This document shows, piece after piece, positions 24,236-32,200 of a stretch of 64,000 nucleotides of DNA. The stretch lies in contig NZ_FNAJ01000003.1 of NCBI RefSeq assembly GCF_900101905.1, positions 434,001 to 498,000 of the forward strand, written 5' to 3'. The stretch comes from Myxococcus virescens. Lineage in GTDB: Bacteria > Myxococcota > Myxococcia > Myxococcales > Myxococcaceae. Each line of letters starts with the position of its first letter. The first letter of the stretch is position 1. The notes beneath the pieces are model-generated. The model did not search any database. It saw only the letters and a list, made by a program, of their open reading frames with translations, and was not told the origin of the DNA. The translations under genes were made by a program, and so were the position numbers.

Positions 24236-25140
24236 GCCTTCGCCTCGAAGCGGACGTCTTCAAGCCGGAGCCCACGGCCACTGAGCGCGGTCCGCAGTCC
24301 CTCGCTGGCGCCTTCGAGCTGCTTGAGCACCTCGCGGTTGCTTCCGCTGAAGGTGGCCGAAATCTTCCCGTTCCGGGCGCTGACCTTGATGGACAGACCG
24401 CTGAGCACGTCGCCCCGCAGGTCGATCTGGAACTCCGCGTTGCCCGCGGCGTTGGTGCCCACGCGGACGCGGTCGACAATCTTCTGCGCAATCTCGGTGG
24501 CCAGGGCGCGCAGGCGCTCCGAGCCCGCGGTGTCCTTGGGCTTGGCCACGGGAACCGGCGCCATCAGCGCGGGGTTGAAGCGGAAGCCGGGGGCGATGGA
24601 CTCCGACCCGCCGTCCTTCTTGTCCTTGCCACCGCCACTGCCCTTGCCGCCGCCCGCGTCGGCATCCGCCCGGATGGCGGCGCCCCGCTCGGAGCTGACC
24701 TGCCCCAGGGAGGACTCCGCCTTGCCCAGGTCCTTCTCGCGGCTCTCGGAGGTTCGCTTCTCGTCGGTGCGCCGGGCGTCCCGGGCGTCCGACGCGCGCG
24801 AGCCGCCCCGAGCCTCCGCGGCCTGCCCCTGTGCCTGGGCTTGCGGCTGGGCCAGTTCCTTCATCGCGGGCTGCTGCTCCTGCTGCACCCGCTCACCAAA
24901 CGTCTTGCCCTGCTGGGTGGCCCGCGCGAGCACGGCGCGCGCCAGACCGCCCTGTTGCTGCTGGGGCTGTGCGGGCGCCGGGCCCGGCGACGGAGGCGGC
25001 TGCTGGGCCTGCTGCATCAGCCGCTGGAAGGCGGAAGCCCCCTCCTGGCGCTTCTTGGCCTGGCCCTCGGCGAGCTTCTTCTCCTGGAGGAGGCGCTCGG
25101 CCAGGCGCGCTGCTTCGCGATCGTCGTCAACTCGGCTCAT
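24232..25140 (-). CDS. sctP: SctP/FliK-like length-control protein
   Basis: A 302-aa protein from an ATG. The first 200 residues are disordered, Gln/Ala/Lys-rich and helical in part. The last roughly 100 residues (QKIVDRVRVG, then a beta-rich section GNAEFQIDLRGDVLSGLSIKVSARNGKISATF) follow the FliK/hook-length-control C-terminal fold. FliK/SctP measures filament or needle length and triggers the SctU switch. Position between sctO and sctQ supports the call. SctP sequence is always weakly conserved, so identification rests on order plus the C-terminal pattern. Confidence 0.8.
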   Translation of the reverse strand: MSRVDDDREAARLAERLLQEKKLAEGQAKKRQEGASAFQRLMQQAQQPPPSPGPAPAQPQQQQGGLARAVLARATQQGKTFGERVQQEQQPAMKELAQPQAQAQGQAAEARGGSRASDARDARRTDEKRTSESREKDLGKAESSLGQVSSERGAAIRADADAGGGKGSGGGKDKKDGGSESIAPGFRFNPALMAPVPVAKPKDTAGSERLRALATEIAQKIVDRVRVGTNAAGNAEFQIDLRGDVLSGLSIKVSARNGKISATFSGSNREVLKQLEGASEGLRTALSGRGLRLEDVRFEAKA

Positions 25141-25173
25141 GACGTCATTCCAGGGGGATGGGGAGGGCGCAGG

Positions 25174-25662
25174 TTACTTGCGCTGGCGCGCCAGGAACAA
25201 GGCGTTGCCAATCTCCTCCTGGTTCAGTTCCTCACGCTGCTGTCGCTCGTACTTCACCTGCTTCTGCCAGTTCTCTCGGTGCTTCTCGATGGCCTTCAGC
25301 TCCTTCGCCGCCTCGGCCATCTCCCGTCGGCGCTGCTCCACCAGCCGTTCAGCCACCTTGACGGCCTCCCGCTGGCGCTCCACCTCCAGCGCCACCTGCG
25401 CCTCTTCGTCCTTCAGGCGCTCCTCGAAGCGGTTCATCATGTTCATGCCGTTGATGCCGGCACCCTTGAACATGACCTCCTTCAGGTAGGCGGCCACCTT
25501 CGCCTTGCGCTCGCGCTTGCGCTGCTCCAGGTCGTCGATGAGACGCTGGAGCTCCGCCTTCTCCTTCTCCAGCGCCTTGATGGCGGAGGAAAAGGCCTGC
25601 TCCGCCTCTTCCTTGGCCCGGGCGCGCATGTCCTGCAGGGCCTGCAACCGGTACGGGGGCAT
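25174..25662 (-). CDS. sctO: SctO/FliJ-like stalk protein
   Basis: A 162-aa protein that is almost entirely a two-helix coiled coil rich in Glu, Lys, Arg and Gln (about 10-60 and 85-150), with a short loop GAGINGMNMMN between the arms. This is the plan of FliJ and YscO, which sit in the centre of the ATPase hexamer and link it to SctV. Order after sctN agrees. No membrane helix or signal. Confidence 0.85.
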   Translation of the reverse strand: MPPYRLQALQDMRARAKEEAEQAFSSAIKALEKEKAELQRLIDDLEQRKRERKAKVAAYLKEVMFKGAGINGMNMMNRFEERLKDEEAQVALEVERQREAVKVAERLVEQRRREMAEAAKELKAIEKHRENWQKQVKYERQQREELNQEEIGNALFLARQRK

Positions 25663-25713
25663 GTTGGCCCCATCCTAACCCGGAATCCCCGCCGCGCACC
25701 CCTGGCCAGCGCC

Positions 25714-27027
25714 TTACTCGTCGAACAGGGCGATCAGCTGCTCCACCGTCTCCTCGAACCCGGAGTTGGAGTGGGTGTCCTGCTTGAGGAAGTCGATGAT
25801 GGCGTCGTACTTGTCGATGGCCTGATCCGTGCGGGGATCCGTCCCGTACTGGTAGGCCCCCAGGAGGATGAGGTCGCGCTGCTTCTCATACGTGGAGAGC
25901 AGTTCTCGCAGCCGTCCCGCCGCCTTCTTGTGGTCCTTGGAGACGATGCCGCTCATCACACGGCTGAGGCTGGCGAGCACGTCCATCGCGGGCCACTGGT
26001 TGCGCTCACCCAGGGCACGGTTGAGGATGAAGTGGCCGTCGAGAATACCGCGGACCTCGTCGGCGATGGGCTCTTCCATGTCACCACCGGCCACGAGGCA
26101 GGTGTAGATGGCGGTGCACTTGCCCTTCTCCGAGTTGCCCGTGCGCTCCAGGATGCGAGGCAGCATGGAGAACACGCTCGGCGGATAACCCTGACGGGCC
26201 GGGGGCTCACCCACGGCGAGGCCAATCTCACGCTGGGCACGCGCCAGACGCGTCACCGTATCCAGCATGAAGAGCACGTTGCCGCCGCGCTCGCGGAAGT
26301 ACTCGGCGATGGCGGTGGCGACATAGGCCGCGCGCAGACGCACGAGGCTGGGCTGGTCGGAGGTGGCGCACACCAGCACGGAGCGCTTCATGCCCTCCTC
26401 GCCCATGGCGTCTTCGATGAACTCACGGACTTCGCGGCCACGCTCGCCGATGAGCGCCACCACACAGAGGTCCGCTTTGGTGTTCCGGGCAATCTGCCCC
26501 ATCAGCGTGGACTTGCCGACGCCGGAGCCGGCGAAGAGGCCCACGCGCTGGCCCTCCCCCACCGTGAGCAGCCCGTCGATGCAGCGCACCCCCAAGGGCA
26601 GTGGCCGCTCGATGCGCTGGCGGGTGAAGGGGTCCGGGCAGTCGCGGTCCACGGACCAGTCGATGAGGCCCTCCTCCGGCAACGGGTGGCCGTCCATGGG
26701 CTCGCCGATTCCGTTGAGCACGCGGCCCAGCAGCGCCTCTCCGCACTTGATGCTCAGCGGCTTGCCGGTGGGGATGACCTCGCTGTCCGGACCGATGCCG
26801 TGCAGCTCGCCCAGGGGCATGAGCATCACCTCATCCCCCTGGAAGCCCACCACCTCCGCCTTCACCGCGCCGCGGTTGCGGCTCTTGATGAGCACCAGCT
26901 CGCCCACGCGGACGTTGGGCACGCTGGCCTTGATGATGAGGCCCGTCAGCTCCGTGACGCGGCCGCGCACGCGCACGACCTGCGCTTCCTTGATGAGGTC
27001 GAAGTACCGCGAGAGGTCAATGGCCAT
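25714..27027 (-). CDS. sctN: SctN/FliI-family T3SS ATPase
   Basis: A 437-aa protein, standard length. The Walker A motif GSGVGKST is at residues 167-174, the catalytic-site segment ALIGERGREV at 191-200 (Glu195) and Walker B LFMLD at 252-256. The N-terminal beta-barrel domain precedes, and the C-terminal domain (RELLSTYEKQRDLILLGAYQ) follows. SctN is the hexameric ATPase that unfolds and releases substrates from chaperones. It lies between sctL and sctO in the flagellar fliH-I-J order. Confidence 0.96.
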   Translation of the reverse strand: MAIDLSRYFDLIKEAQVVRVRGRVTELTGLIIKASVPNVRVGELVLIKSRNRGAVKAEVVGFQGDEVMLMPLGELHGIGPDSEVIPTGKPLSIKCGEALLGRVLNGIGEPMDGHPLPEEGLIDWSVDRDCPDPFTRQRIERPLPLGVRCIDGLLTVGEGQRVGLFAGSGVGKSTLMGQIARNTKADLCVVALIGERGREVREFIEDAMGEEGMKRSVLVCATSDQPSLVRLRAAYVATAIAEYFRERGGNVLFMLDTVTRLARAQREIGLAVGEPPARQGYPPSVFSMLPRILERTGNSEKGKCTAIYTCLVAGGDMEEPIADEVRGILDGHFILNRALGERNQWPAMDVLASLSRVMSGIVSKDHKKAAGRLRELLSTYEKQRDLILLGAYQYGTDPRTDQAIDKYDAIIDFLKQDTHSNSGFEETVEQLIALFDE

Positions 27028-27051
27028 GGGCGAGTCCCTCGACGCTCCGGC

Positions 27052-27723
27052 TCAAGCCGGCCCTTCCTTGCGCGCGGTGTCCGGCAACAGGACGTTCTGG
27101 AGCATCTCCAGCTGCGTGGGAAGCTGTGCGTCCACCGTGCCGAACTCCGTCTGGACGATGCAGCCCACGGGGGCCACCTCGGGGTCCTCCTTGATGGCCA
27201 GGTCCACCGCGCGGCCGATGAGCTCCATCAGGACCGGCTTCTTCGCGCGGAGCACGGCGGCCGTCTTCGGGTGGACCCGCAGAATCATGGAGCGGGCGCT
27301 GCGCAGGTTCTCGATGGCCGCGGCGCACAGCTCCACCATCAGCTCCGGGTCCTTCTCCAGGCTCCGGCCGATGATCTTCTCCGCCACCTTGAGCGACAGC
27401 GCGATGACGTCCTGCTCGTGGCCGGTCAGCACCTCCCCCGCCTGCATCTTCGCGCGAAGGATGATTTCGGTGGCCTGCGCCAGGCCTTCCTGACGGCCCT
27501 GCTCACGCGTCTTGGCGAGGAGCTCCTCGCGCTCGCGCTGCGCCTCCGCGAGGATGCGCTCCTTCTCGCGCTGCGCCTCCTCCAGGATGGCCGACGCGCC
27601 CTGACGGGCCTCGAAGACCTCGGCGTTCATCACCCCCGCGCGGGGAGGCCGCAGCACGGGACGCTCGGGCGCGTGCGCCGGCTCCGCCGTCCCATCACCT
27701 CGAATCACCTTGCCGATCGCCAT
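27052..27723 (-). CDS. sctL: SctL/FliH-family ATPase regulator
   Basis: A 223-aa protein. Residues about 38-85 form a charged coiled coil (Glu/Arg/Gln/Ala repeats); about 85-215 match the FliH/SctL C-terminal domain (ALSLKVAEKIIGRSLEKDPE, then VGCIVQTEFGTVDAQLPTQL). SctL dimers bind the N-terminus of SctN and tie the ATPase to the sorting platform. It starts 24 bases after the FliG-like gene and 24 bases before sctN. Confidence 0.92.
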   Translation of the reverse strand: MAIGKVIRGDGTAEPAHAPERPVLRPPRAGVMNAEVFEARQGASAILEEAQREKERILAEAQREREELLAKTREQGRQEGLAQATEIILRAKMQAGEVLTGHEQDVIALSLKVAEKIIGRSLEKDPELMVELCAAAIENLRSARSMILRVHPKTAAVLRAKKPVLMELIGRAVDLAIKEDPEVAPVGCIVQTEFGTVDAQLPTQLEMLQNVLLPDTARKEGPA

Positions 27724-27747
27724 GGGCCGCTCCTTGCGAGCCGGATG

Positions 27748-29913
27748 CTAGCGCGTTCCGCCCTTGGTTCCACGTCCCCCTGCACCCGGAGGCACAGGAC
27801 GGTCGGTCCCCGACGGAGAGCGGGGACGCCGCTGGACGGACGTGCCCTCCCCCCGGGGCTTGGGCATGGGCGCCAGGGCCGGCGAGGTGATGGCCCGCCC
27901 CACCAGCACCCGGGGGGGACGCTCCGGCTCCTGCTCCGCCTCGGGGGGCTTGGCCCGGCCGCCTCCCTGGGCACCGGATGCGCGCGAGCGGAACACCCGG
28001 GAGACCTCCGAGACCTCCTGCTCCGGCTCCGCGGCCCCGAACTTCATCCGGGCGGCCCGGGGAGGCTCCTCCGCCGGACGCTGCTGCCCCCGGGACGCGA
28101 CGCGGGAGCGCTCATCCGCTGGGCGCGCCTGGACGCGGGAGCCTTCGGCCACACGGGAACGCTCATCTGGGGCTCCGGATTGGACGCGAGAGCCTTCGGC
28201 CACGCGTGAGCGCTCGTCTGGGACGTTGGCATGGACGCGCGAGCCCTCCGCCACACGGGAACGCTCATCCGCAGGTCGGGCGTGGACCCGCGAGCCCTCG
28301 GCCACGCGCGAGCGTTCGCCCTGGCCTCCAGCCTGAACCCGCGAGCCCTCGGCCACCCGGGAACGCTCGTCGGGCGGACGCGAATGCACCCGGGAACCCT
28401 CGGCGACCCGCGCGCGGTCCCGCTCTGACAGCGTGTCGGGGTCCTGGGGGCGAGGCCGTGCGCCGCGCTGCCCCAGCCGAGAAGGCGGCGGACCAATGCG
28501 CGCGCCCTCTGGATCCGCGCGAGGCGGACGCGTATCGGGCCCCTCCCCCTCACGGTGAGCCCCCGCGCCGCCCGCGTTCGCGGGCTCACGCCGGGCCGGC
28601 ATCCGCTGCACCGCGGAGCCATCCTGTCGCTTCGCGGGCGTGGCCACGCGGGACGGCTCACGCGAGGACAACACACCCGCGTTTCGCGCCGCCCGCTCCG
28701 CCATGAAGTCCCGCCGGGCCGGCGCTCCCCCGCCCTGGCGAGCCGCCCCCGGGGTCTGCCCCCGCACCGGCGGTCGTGTCGGCACATCCCTGCCAGCAGG
28801 CGCCGCCTTGGCAGGTGCGGCCTTGGCAGGTGCCGCCCCACCAGCAGGCGCTGCCCCACCGGGCGCCGCCGCCTTGGCCGCGGGTGGCGCCGCCGCGGCA
28901 GCCGCCTTCCGGGCTCCCGGAGGCGGAGGAAGAACCGCGGACTGGCGCGGAGGCGGCGGTGTCGCCAGGCGAACCGGCCGCTCGATGAGGCCACGCGTGG
29001 CCAGCCGCTCCAGGTCCATCACGATGTCGGTCCGGCCGCCATCGCCTCGCGCGGTGGGGCGCACGCGCTCCTCGCGCACCCACTTCGCCAGCAGGCTTCC
29101 GAACTCACCGCGGTACTTCTCCAGCATGCGCGCGGCGAACTCCGGAGACTGCGCCACGCATGCGCGCGCCAGCCGCTGAGCCCCCGCGCTGCGCAGCGCC
29201 ACCGAGGGCCGCGTCAGCCCCTCGTGCGGCTCCAACTGCGCCCGGGCATCCTCCTCCGGCAGCTTGCGCGGAGCGTTGGCGGCCACGGCCTTGGTGGCCA
29301 GCAGCTTCAAGTCCGGCGGCAGTTGCTCCAGCATGGCCTCGCGCTCCGCGTCCGGAAGGCCCGCCAGCGCCGGCCCCAGCACCCGCGCGCCCAACCGGTC
29401 GCACATGGTGAGCAGCTCCCGCTGCTGAAGCTGAAGCACGTCCGCGAACTTGAAGCCCGCGGCCTGCTGCCCAGCGACCTCGCGCGCGAGCAGTTCCTCC
29501 AGCTTCCACCGGACGATGTCCAGGACCTGCGGGCGGACTTCGCGGGTCAGCTTCACGCGCGAGGGCGGCAGATGCGCGCGCACCGCCTCCGCCAGCGTGC
29601 CCGGCAGCGCGCGCAGCACCACTTCCACCAGCGCGCCCCGCTCACGCTGCAGCAGCGCGGCCAGCCGCTCCGGTTCGGCGCTCCAGAGCTGACCACGGCG
29701 GTCCTTCACCAGCCGCTTGATCTCCTGCACCAGCGCGGGAATGCGCTTCTCGCGCGGAACCTGAAGCAGCTCCTGCGCGCGATGACGCAGAAGCGCCCCC
29801 TCCTCTTCGGGAAGGTGCTCCAAGGCGCCGAGGCTCTCCTGGCCGCAGAACGTCACGGCCGTCAGGAGCAGCATGCTCTGGCGCTTGTTGAGCGAGGTGA
29901 AGAACGAGTCCAA
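27748..29913 (-). CDS. FliG-like protein at the SctK position, with long repetitive tail
   Basis: A 721-aa protein. The start is a TTG with a good GAGGTGACG ribosome site. Residues about 76-145 read like the FliG middle domain (SAEPERLAALLQRERGALVE, against FliG's ADPEQLANLLQNEHPQ region). Residues about 153-225 read like the start of the FliG C-terminal domain (KFADVLQLQQRELL, then GLPDAEREAMLEQLPPD). The rest is not FliG: a Pro/Ala-rich stretch (320-380), and six in-frame 17-aa repeats of the type ERSRVAEGSRVxxxxxD at about 499-600. The gene lies between sctJ (fliF) and sctL (fliH), where fliG sits in flagellar operons and sctK in T3SSs. By eye the FliG match is good but not proven. Confidence 0.7.
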   Translation of the reverse strand: MDSFFTSLNKRQSMLLLTAVTFCGQESLGALEHLPEEEGALLRHRAQELLQVPREKRIPALVQEIKRLVKDRRGQLWSAEPERLAALLQRERGALVEVVLRALPGTLAEAVRAHLPPSRVKLTREVRPQVLDIVRWKLEELLAREVAGQQAAGFKFADVLQLQQRELLTMCDRLGARVLGPALAGLPDAEREAMLEQLPPDLKLLATKAVAANAPRKLPEEDARAQLEPHEGLTRPSVALRSAGAQRLARACVAQSPEFAARMLEKYRGEFGSLLAKWVREERVRPTARGDGGRTDIVMDLERLATRGLIERPVRLATPPPPRQSAVLPPPPGARKAAAAAAPPAAKAAAPGGAAPAGGAAPAKAAPAKAAPAGRDVPTRPPVRGQTPGAARQGGGAPARRDFMAERAARNAGVLSSREPSRVATPAKRQDGSAVQRMPARREPANAGGAGAHREGEGPDTRPPRADPEGARIGPPPSRLGQRGARPRPQDPDTLSERDRARVAEGSRVHSRPPDERSRVAEGSRVQAGGQGERSRVAEGSRVHARPADERSRVAEGSRVHANVPDERSRVAEGSRVQSGAPDERSRVAEGSRVQARPADERSRVASRGQQRPAEEPPRAARMKFGAAEPEQEVSEVSRVFRSRASGAQGGGRAKPPEAEQEPERPPRVLVGRAITSPALAPMPKPRGEGTSVQRRPRSPSGTDRPVPPGAGGRGTKGGTR
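28114..28419 (-). repeat. Six in-frame 51-bp coding repeats
   Basis: 51-bp units encode ERSRVAEGSRV plus six variable residues, six copies with a seventh partial copy downstream. They lie inside the FliG-like gene. The core is strongly kept in protein, while the linker between cores varies. Confidence 0.9.
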
Positions 29914-29984
29914 ACGTCACCTCGCGGGCCCCACGGGCGCCCGCTGGGAGAAGGAGGGAAGCCCCACCGTGAGGGGCGATGACG

Positions 29985-30803
29985 TCAAGCCTCGGGAGGA
30001 CGACCGCGGGTACGCGCTCCAGCGCGCGTGGCAGGGGCGCTGCTGGAGCCGCCGCGCATGAAGGTCCACATCGTCAGGCCCAGCATCGCCAGCACCAACA
30101 CGAAGGCGCCCGCGAACATCACCTTGAACTGGCTGGCGCTGGCCGCCGTCATGCGCAGCCCCAGCACGTCCTGCAGGCGGCTCTCCGCGTCCGTCTCCGC
30201 CGACGGCGGCAGGGCCTGCGTCATCAGCACCGTCACCGCGCTGGCCTTCAGCTCCGGCACCGCGGTGGCCGCGAACTGCTGCACCACGGCGGTGTCGATG
30301 GGCGGCTTGCCACCCTCGCCCGGGCGGTACTTGATGAACACCGACGCGGACGGCATCGGCTTGTTCTCCGGCTGCGTGAGGTCGTTGTTCTCCGGAATCA
30401 TCACGATGGCGCGCGCTTCCAGCACGCCGTCGATCTGATTCAGCGCATTGGAGACCTCGCCGCCCATCGCCTTGAGGAGCATGGCGCGCTCCTCCGTCGC
30501 GGTGGGCACCATGCTGCCCTTGGCGAAATGGGCCAGGCCCTTCTCCACCGGCCGCGGCAGCGAATTGAGCTTGAGCAGCTCCGCCGCCTGCGCGGCATCC
30601 GCCTTGGGCACGGTGATCATGAACCGCACCTCGTTGCCGCCTTCTTCTTTTTCCTTCTTGGCGTTGATGCCGTTCTTGCTGAGCAGGACGTAGATTTCGT
30701 TGGCGTCCGCTTCGCTCAGCGCGTGCTGGAGTTCAATGTGGCAGCCCGTCAGGAAGAGAAGGGCGAGAAGCGAGGCGGCAAACGCGTGCGGTCGGCGAAT
30801 CAT
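29985..30803 (-). CDS. sctJ: SctJ/YscJ-family inner-membrane ring lipoprotein
   Basis: A 272-aa protein with a lipobox LFLTGC (Cys21), then the periplasmic YscJ/FliF ring-building motifs: LSEADANEIYVLLSKNGI at about 29-46, and a second domain with ILxExAIVMIPENNDLT. A C-terminal membrane helix (about 228-249) and a short basic tail follow. This is the outer-ring basal-body lipoprotein of non-flagellar T3SSs; FliF is not a lipoprotein and has two helices. It separates this locus from a flagellum. The gene is preceded by a hairpin that may reduce read-through from sctI. Confidence 0.95.
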   Translation of the reverse strand: MIRRPHAFAASLLALLFLTGCHIELQHALSEADANEIYVLLSKNGINAKKEKEEGGNEVRFMITVPKADAAQAAELLKLNSLPRPVEKGLAHFAKGSMVPTATEERAMLLKAMGGEVSNALNQIDGVLEARAIVMIPENNDLTQPENKPMPSASVFIKYRPGEGGKPPIDTAVVQQFAATAVPELKASAVTVLMTQALPPSAETDAESRLQDVLGLRMTAASASQFKVMFAGAFVLVLAMLGLTMWTFMRGGSSSAPATRAGARTRGRPPEA

Positions 30804-30841
30804 GGGCGGGTCGGAGCTTACTAGGCCCCCGGAAAACGCGG

Positions 30842-30882
30842 AAGGGCGCCCCCTCCCGCTCGTAGAGGGAGGGACCGCCCTT
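30842..30882 (-). terminator. Hairpin between sctI and sctJ (attenuator-like)
   Basis: On the minus strand AAGGGCG and CCCTCCC pair with GGGAGGG and CGCCCTT around a 9-base loop with small bulges. TTTT follows five bases after the stem. Located in the 114-base gap between sctI and sctJ, it would lower expression of the export genes relative to the rod. Confidence 0.65.
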
Positions 30883-30917
30883 CTTGAGGCCGCGCCGCCG
30901 GGAAACCGGGGTTGGGC

Positions 30918-31475
30918 CTACACCTGGGTCTTGACGACGTCCTTCAGGCCGGTGGTCGCCTTCTCCACGACCTTGCTCGTCAGGTCCAGCTGCTGCGTGT
31001 ACTGGTACATGGAGGCCTGGAGCGACAGCAGCTCCGCGTTGGAGAACGCCTTGCCGCTGGAGGCCTGCTTGATGATGTGCTCCAGGTTGACCTGGCCCTT
31101 CTCCAGGTCGCCGACGATCTGCGTCATCATGTCGCCCGCCTTGGACGACTTGGACGCCTCGGCCTTGGCCGTCACCGGCTCCGCCGCCTTGGTCGTCACC
31201 GACTCCTGGGCGCCGTGCACCTTGTTGAGGGCGGCCTTCTCCGTCTTGTTGACGGACTCCACCTGACGCACGGCATCCGTGCGCTGGGTGGCCTGCGCCG
31301 CCTGGGCCTTGTTCACCTGCTGGGCGGCGTCCACCTGACCGGCGCCCTGCGCCTTGTCAGCGAGAACTCCGTCGAACTTCGACGCGCCCTGCTTGTTCGT
31401 CTGCTGAGCGCCCTGATCCTGCAGCTTCTGCTGCGCGACCTGCGCCGCGGAGACTCCGGCCATCGGACCCGCCAT
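30918..31475 (-). CDS. sctI: SctI-like inner-rod protein
   Basis: I use the ATG at 31475 (185 aa), which has an excellent AAGGAGGG ribosome site; an upstream GTG or TTG frame lacks one. Residues 1-110 are polar, Gln/Ala/Thr/Lys-rich and disordered. The last about 60 residues have the SctI/PrgJ/YscI pattern: FSNAELLSLQASMYQYTQQL, then TSKVVEKATTGLKDVVKTQV, that is, a helical segment with LxxLQ and a VVxKAT stretch ending the protein. The N-terminal extension makes it longer than usual (about 100-120 aa). SctI forms the rod between export gate and needle. The start region overlaps the sigma-factor gene by 119 bases. Confidence 0.7.
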   Translation of the reverse strand: MAGPMAGVSAAQVAQQKLQDQGAQQTNKQGASKFDGVLADKAQGAGQVDAAQQVNKAQAAQATQRTDAVRQVESVNKTEKAALNKVHGAQESVTTKAAEPVTAKAEASKSSKAGDMMTQIVGDLEKGQVNLEHIIKQASSGKAFSNAELLSLQASMYQYTQQLDLTSKVVEKATTGLKDVVKTQV

Positions 31476-32193
31476 GTGAGACCCTCCTTGCATCCATCGG
31501 AGAAGGAGGAAGCTCCTCCTCCTCGTTCAAGAGTTCCTTGAGCCGGTCGATTGCCCGCGCATGCAGCCGCGAAGCCCAGCTCTTCGACTGCCCTATCTCC
31601 GCTCCCGCTTCCTCCAGCGTCCTGCCCTGGAAGTAGTACCCCATCAGGAGCTTGCGCTCCTTCTCCGGAAGCTTCTCGATCGCCGCCCGCACCCGCGTCT
31701 TCAGCTGCTCCTGCTCCATCCGGATGTCGACGGGGAGCGACTCGTCGGTGTAACCCGCCGTGTCCGCGCCTTCGATGCTGGTGGCGAAAACCATCGCCAG
31801 CCCCGTCACCGCATCCGAGATGTCATTCACATCATCGTCGAATGAGCTGCCGCGGTTGCCTGCTCCGGCCTCACGATCCGAAAGATTTCCCAGATACGCC
31901 GCCGCCCGCTCTCCCACATAGGCGTTGCGGGCATCGGAACCACGCAGCACGCCCATCTTCCGAAGCCCGTCGAAGATGGCGCCCTTGATGCGGTAGTGCG
32001 CGAAGGTGAGGAAGTTGGCCCCGACCTTCGGGTCGAACCGCTCGGCGGCCTCCAGAAGGCCTATCTGGCCGTAGGCCAGCAGCTCATCCAGCTCCAGCTG
32101 GGCATTGAACTGCTTGCGCACGGTCGCCGCCAGCGACCGGACGTAGGGGCCGTACTTCTCGAGGATGACCTGCCTGTCGTCGCCCAGAGCCAA
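31357..32193 (-). CDS. FliA/WhiG-type (sigma-28 family) sigma factor
   Basis: A 278-aa protein from a TTG start. Region 2 lies at residues about 11-80 (ELDELLAYGQIGLLEAAERFDP and NFLTFAHYRIKGAIFDGLRKM), a shorter region 3 follows, and region 4 is at about 168-222 (LPEKERKLLMGYYFQGRTLEEAGAEIGQSKSWASRLHARA). This is the three-region, 'flagellar' family that includes FliA and WhiG. The last 39 residues (240-278) overlap the 5' end of sctI in another frame and are beyond any sigma domain. Lying in the T3SS operon, it is the obvious candidate regulator; two perfect GCCGATAA elements in the locus agree. No anti-sigma FlgM-like gene is recognised. Confidence 0.88.
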   Translation of the reverse strand: MALGDDRQVILEKYGPYVRSLAATVRKQFNAQLELDELLAYGQIGLLEAAERFDPKVGANFLTFAHYRIKGAIFDGLRKMGVLRGSDARNAYVGERAAAYLGNLSDREAGAGNRGSSFDDDVNDISDAVTGLAMVFATSIEGADTAGYTDESLPVDIRMEQEQLKTRVRAAIEKLPEKERKLLMGYYFQGRTLEEAGAEIGQSKSWASRLHARAIDRLKELLNEEEELPPSPMDARRVSHGGSDGRSLRGAGRAAEAAGSGRSADEQAGRVEVRRSSR

Positions 32194-32200
32194 GCGCCGC

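Noticed and set aside
24112..28209. 1365-codon plus-strand open frame
   Set aside because: It lies antisense to sctQ, sctP, sctO, sctN, sctL and the FliG-like gene, all with clear motifs. Long antisense frames are expected at this GC content.
28114..28419. Regular 51-bp repeat, looked at as a possible CRISPR array
   Set aside because: The repeats are in frame, encode a conserved peptide, have no unique spacers and there are no cas genes.
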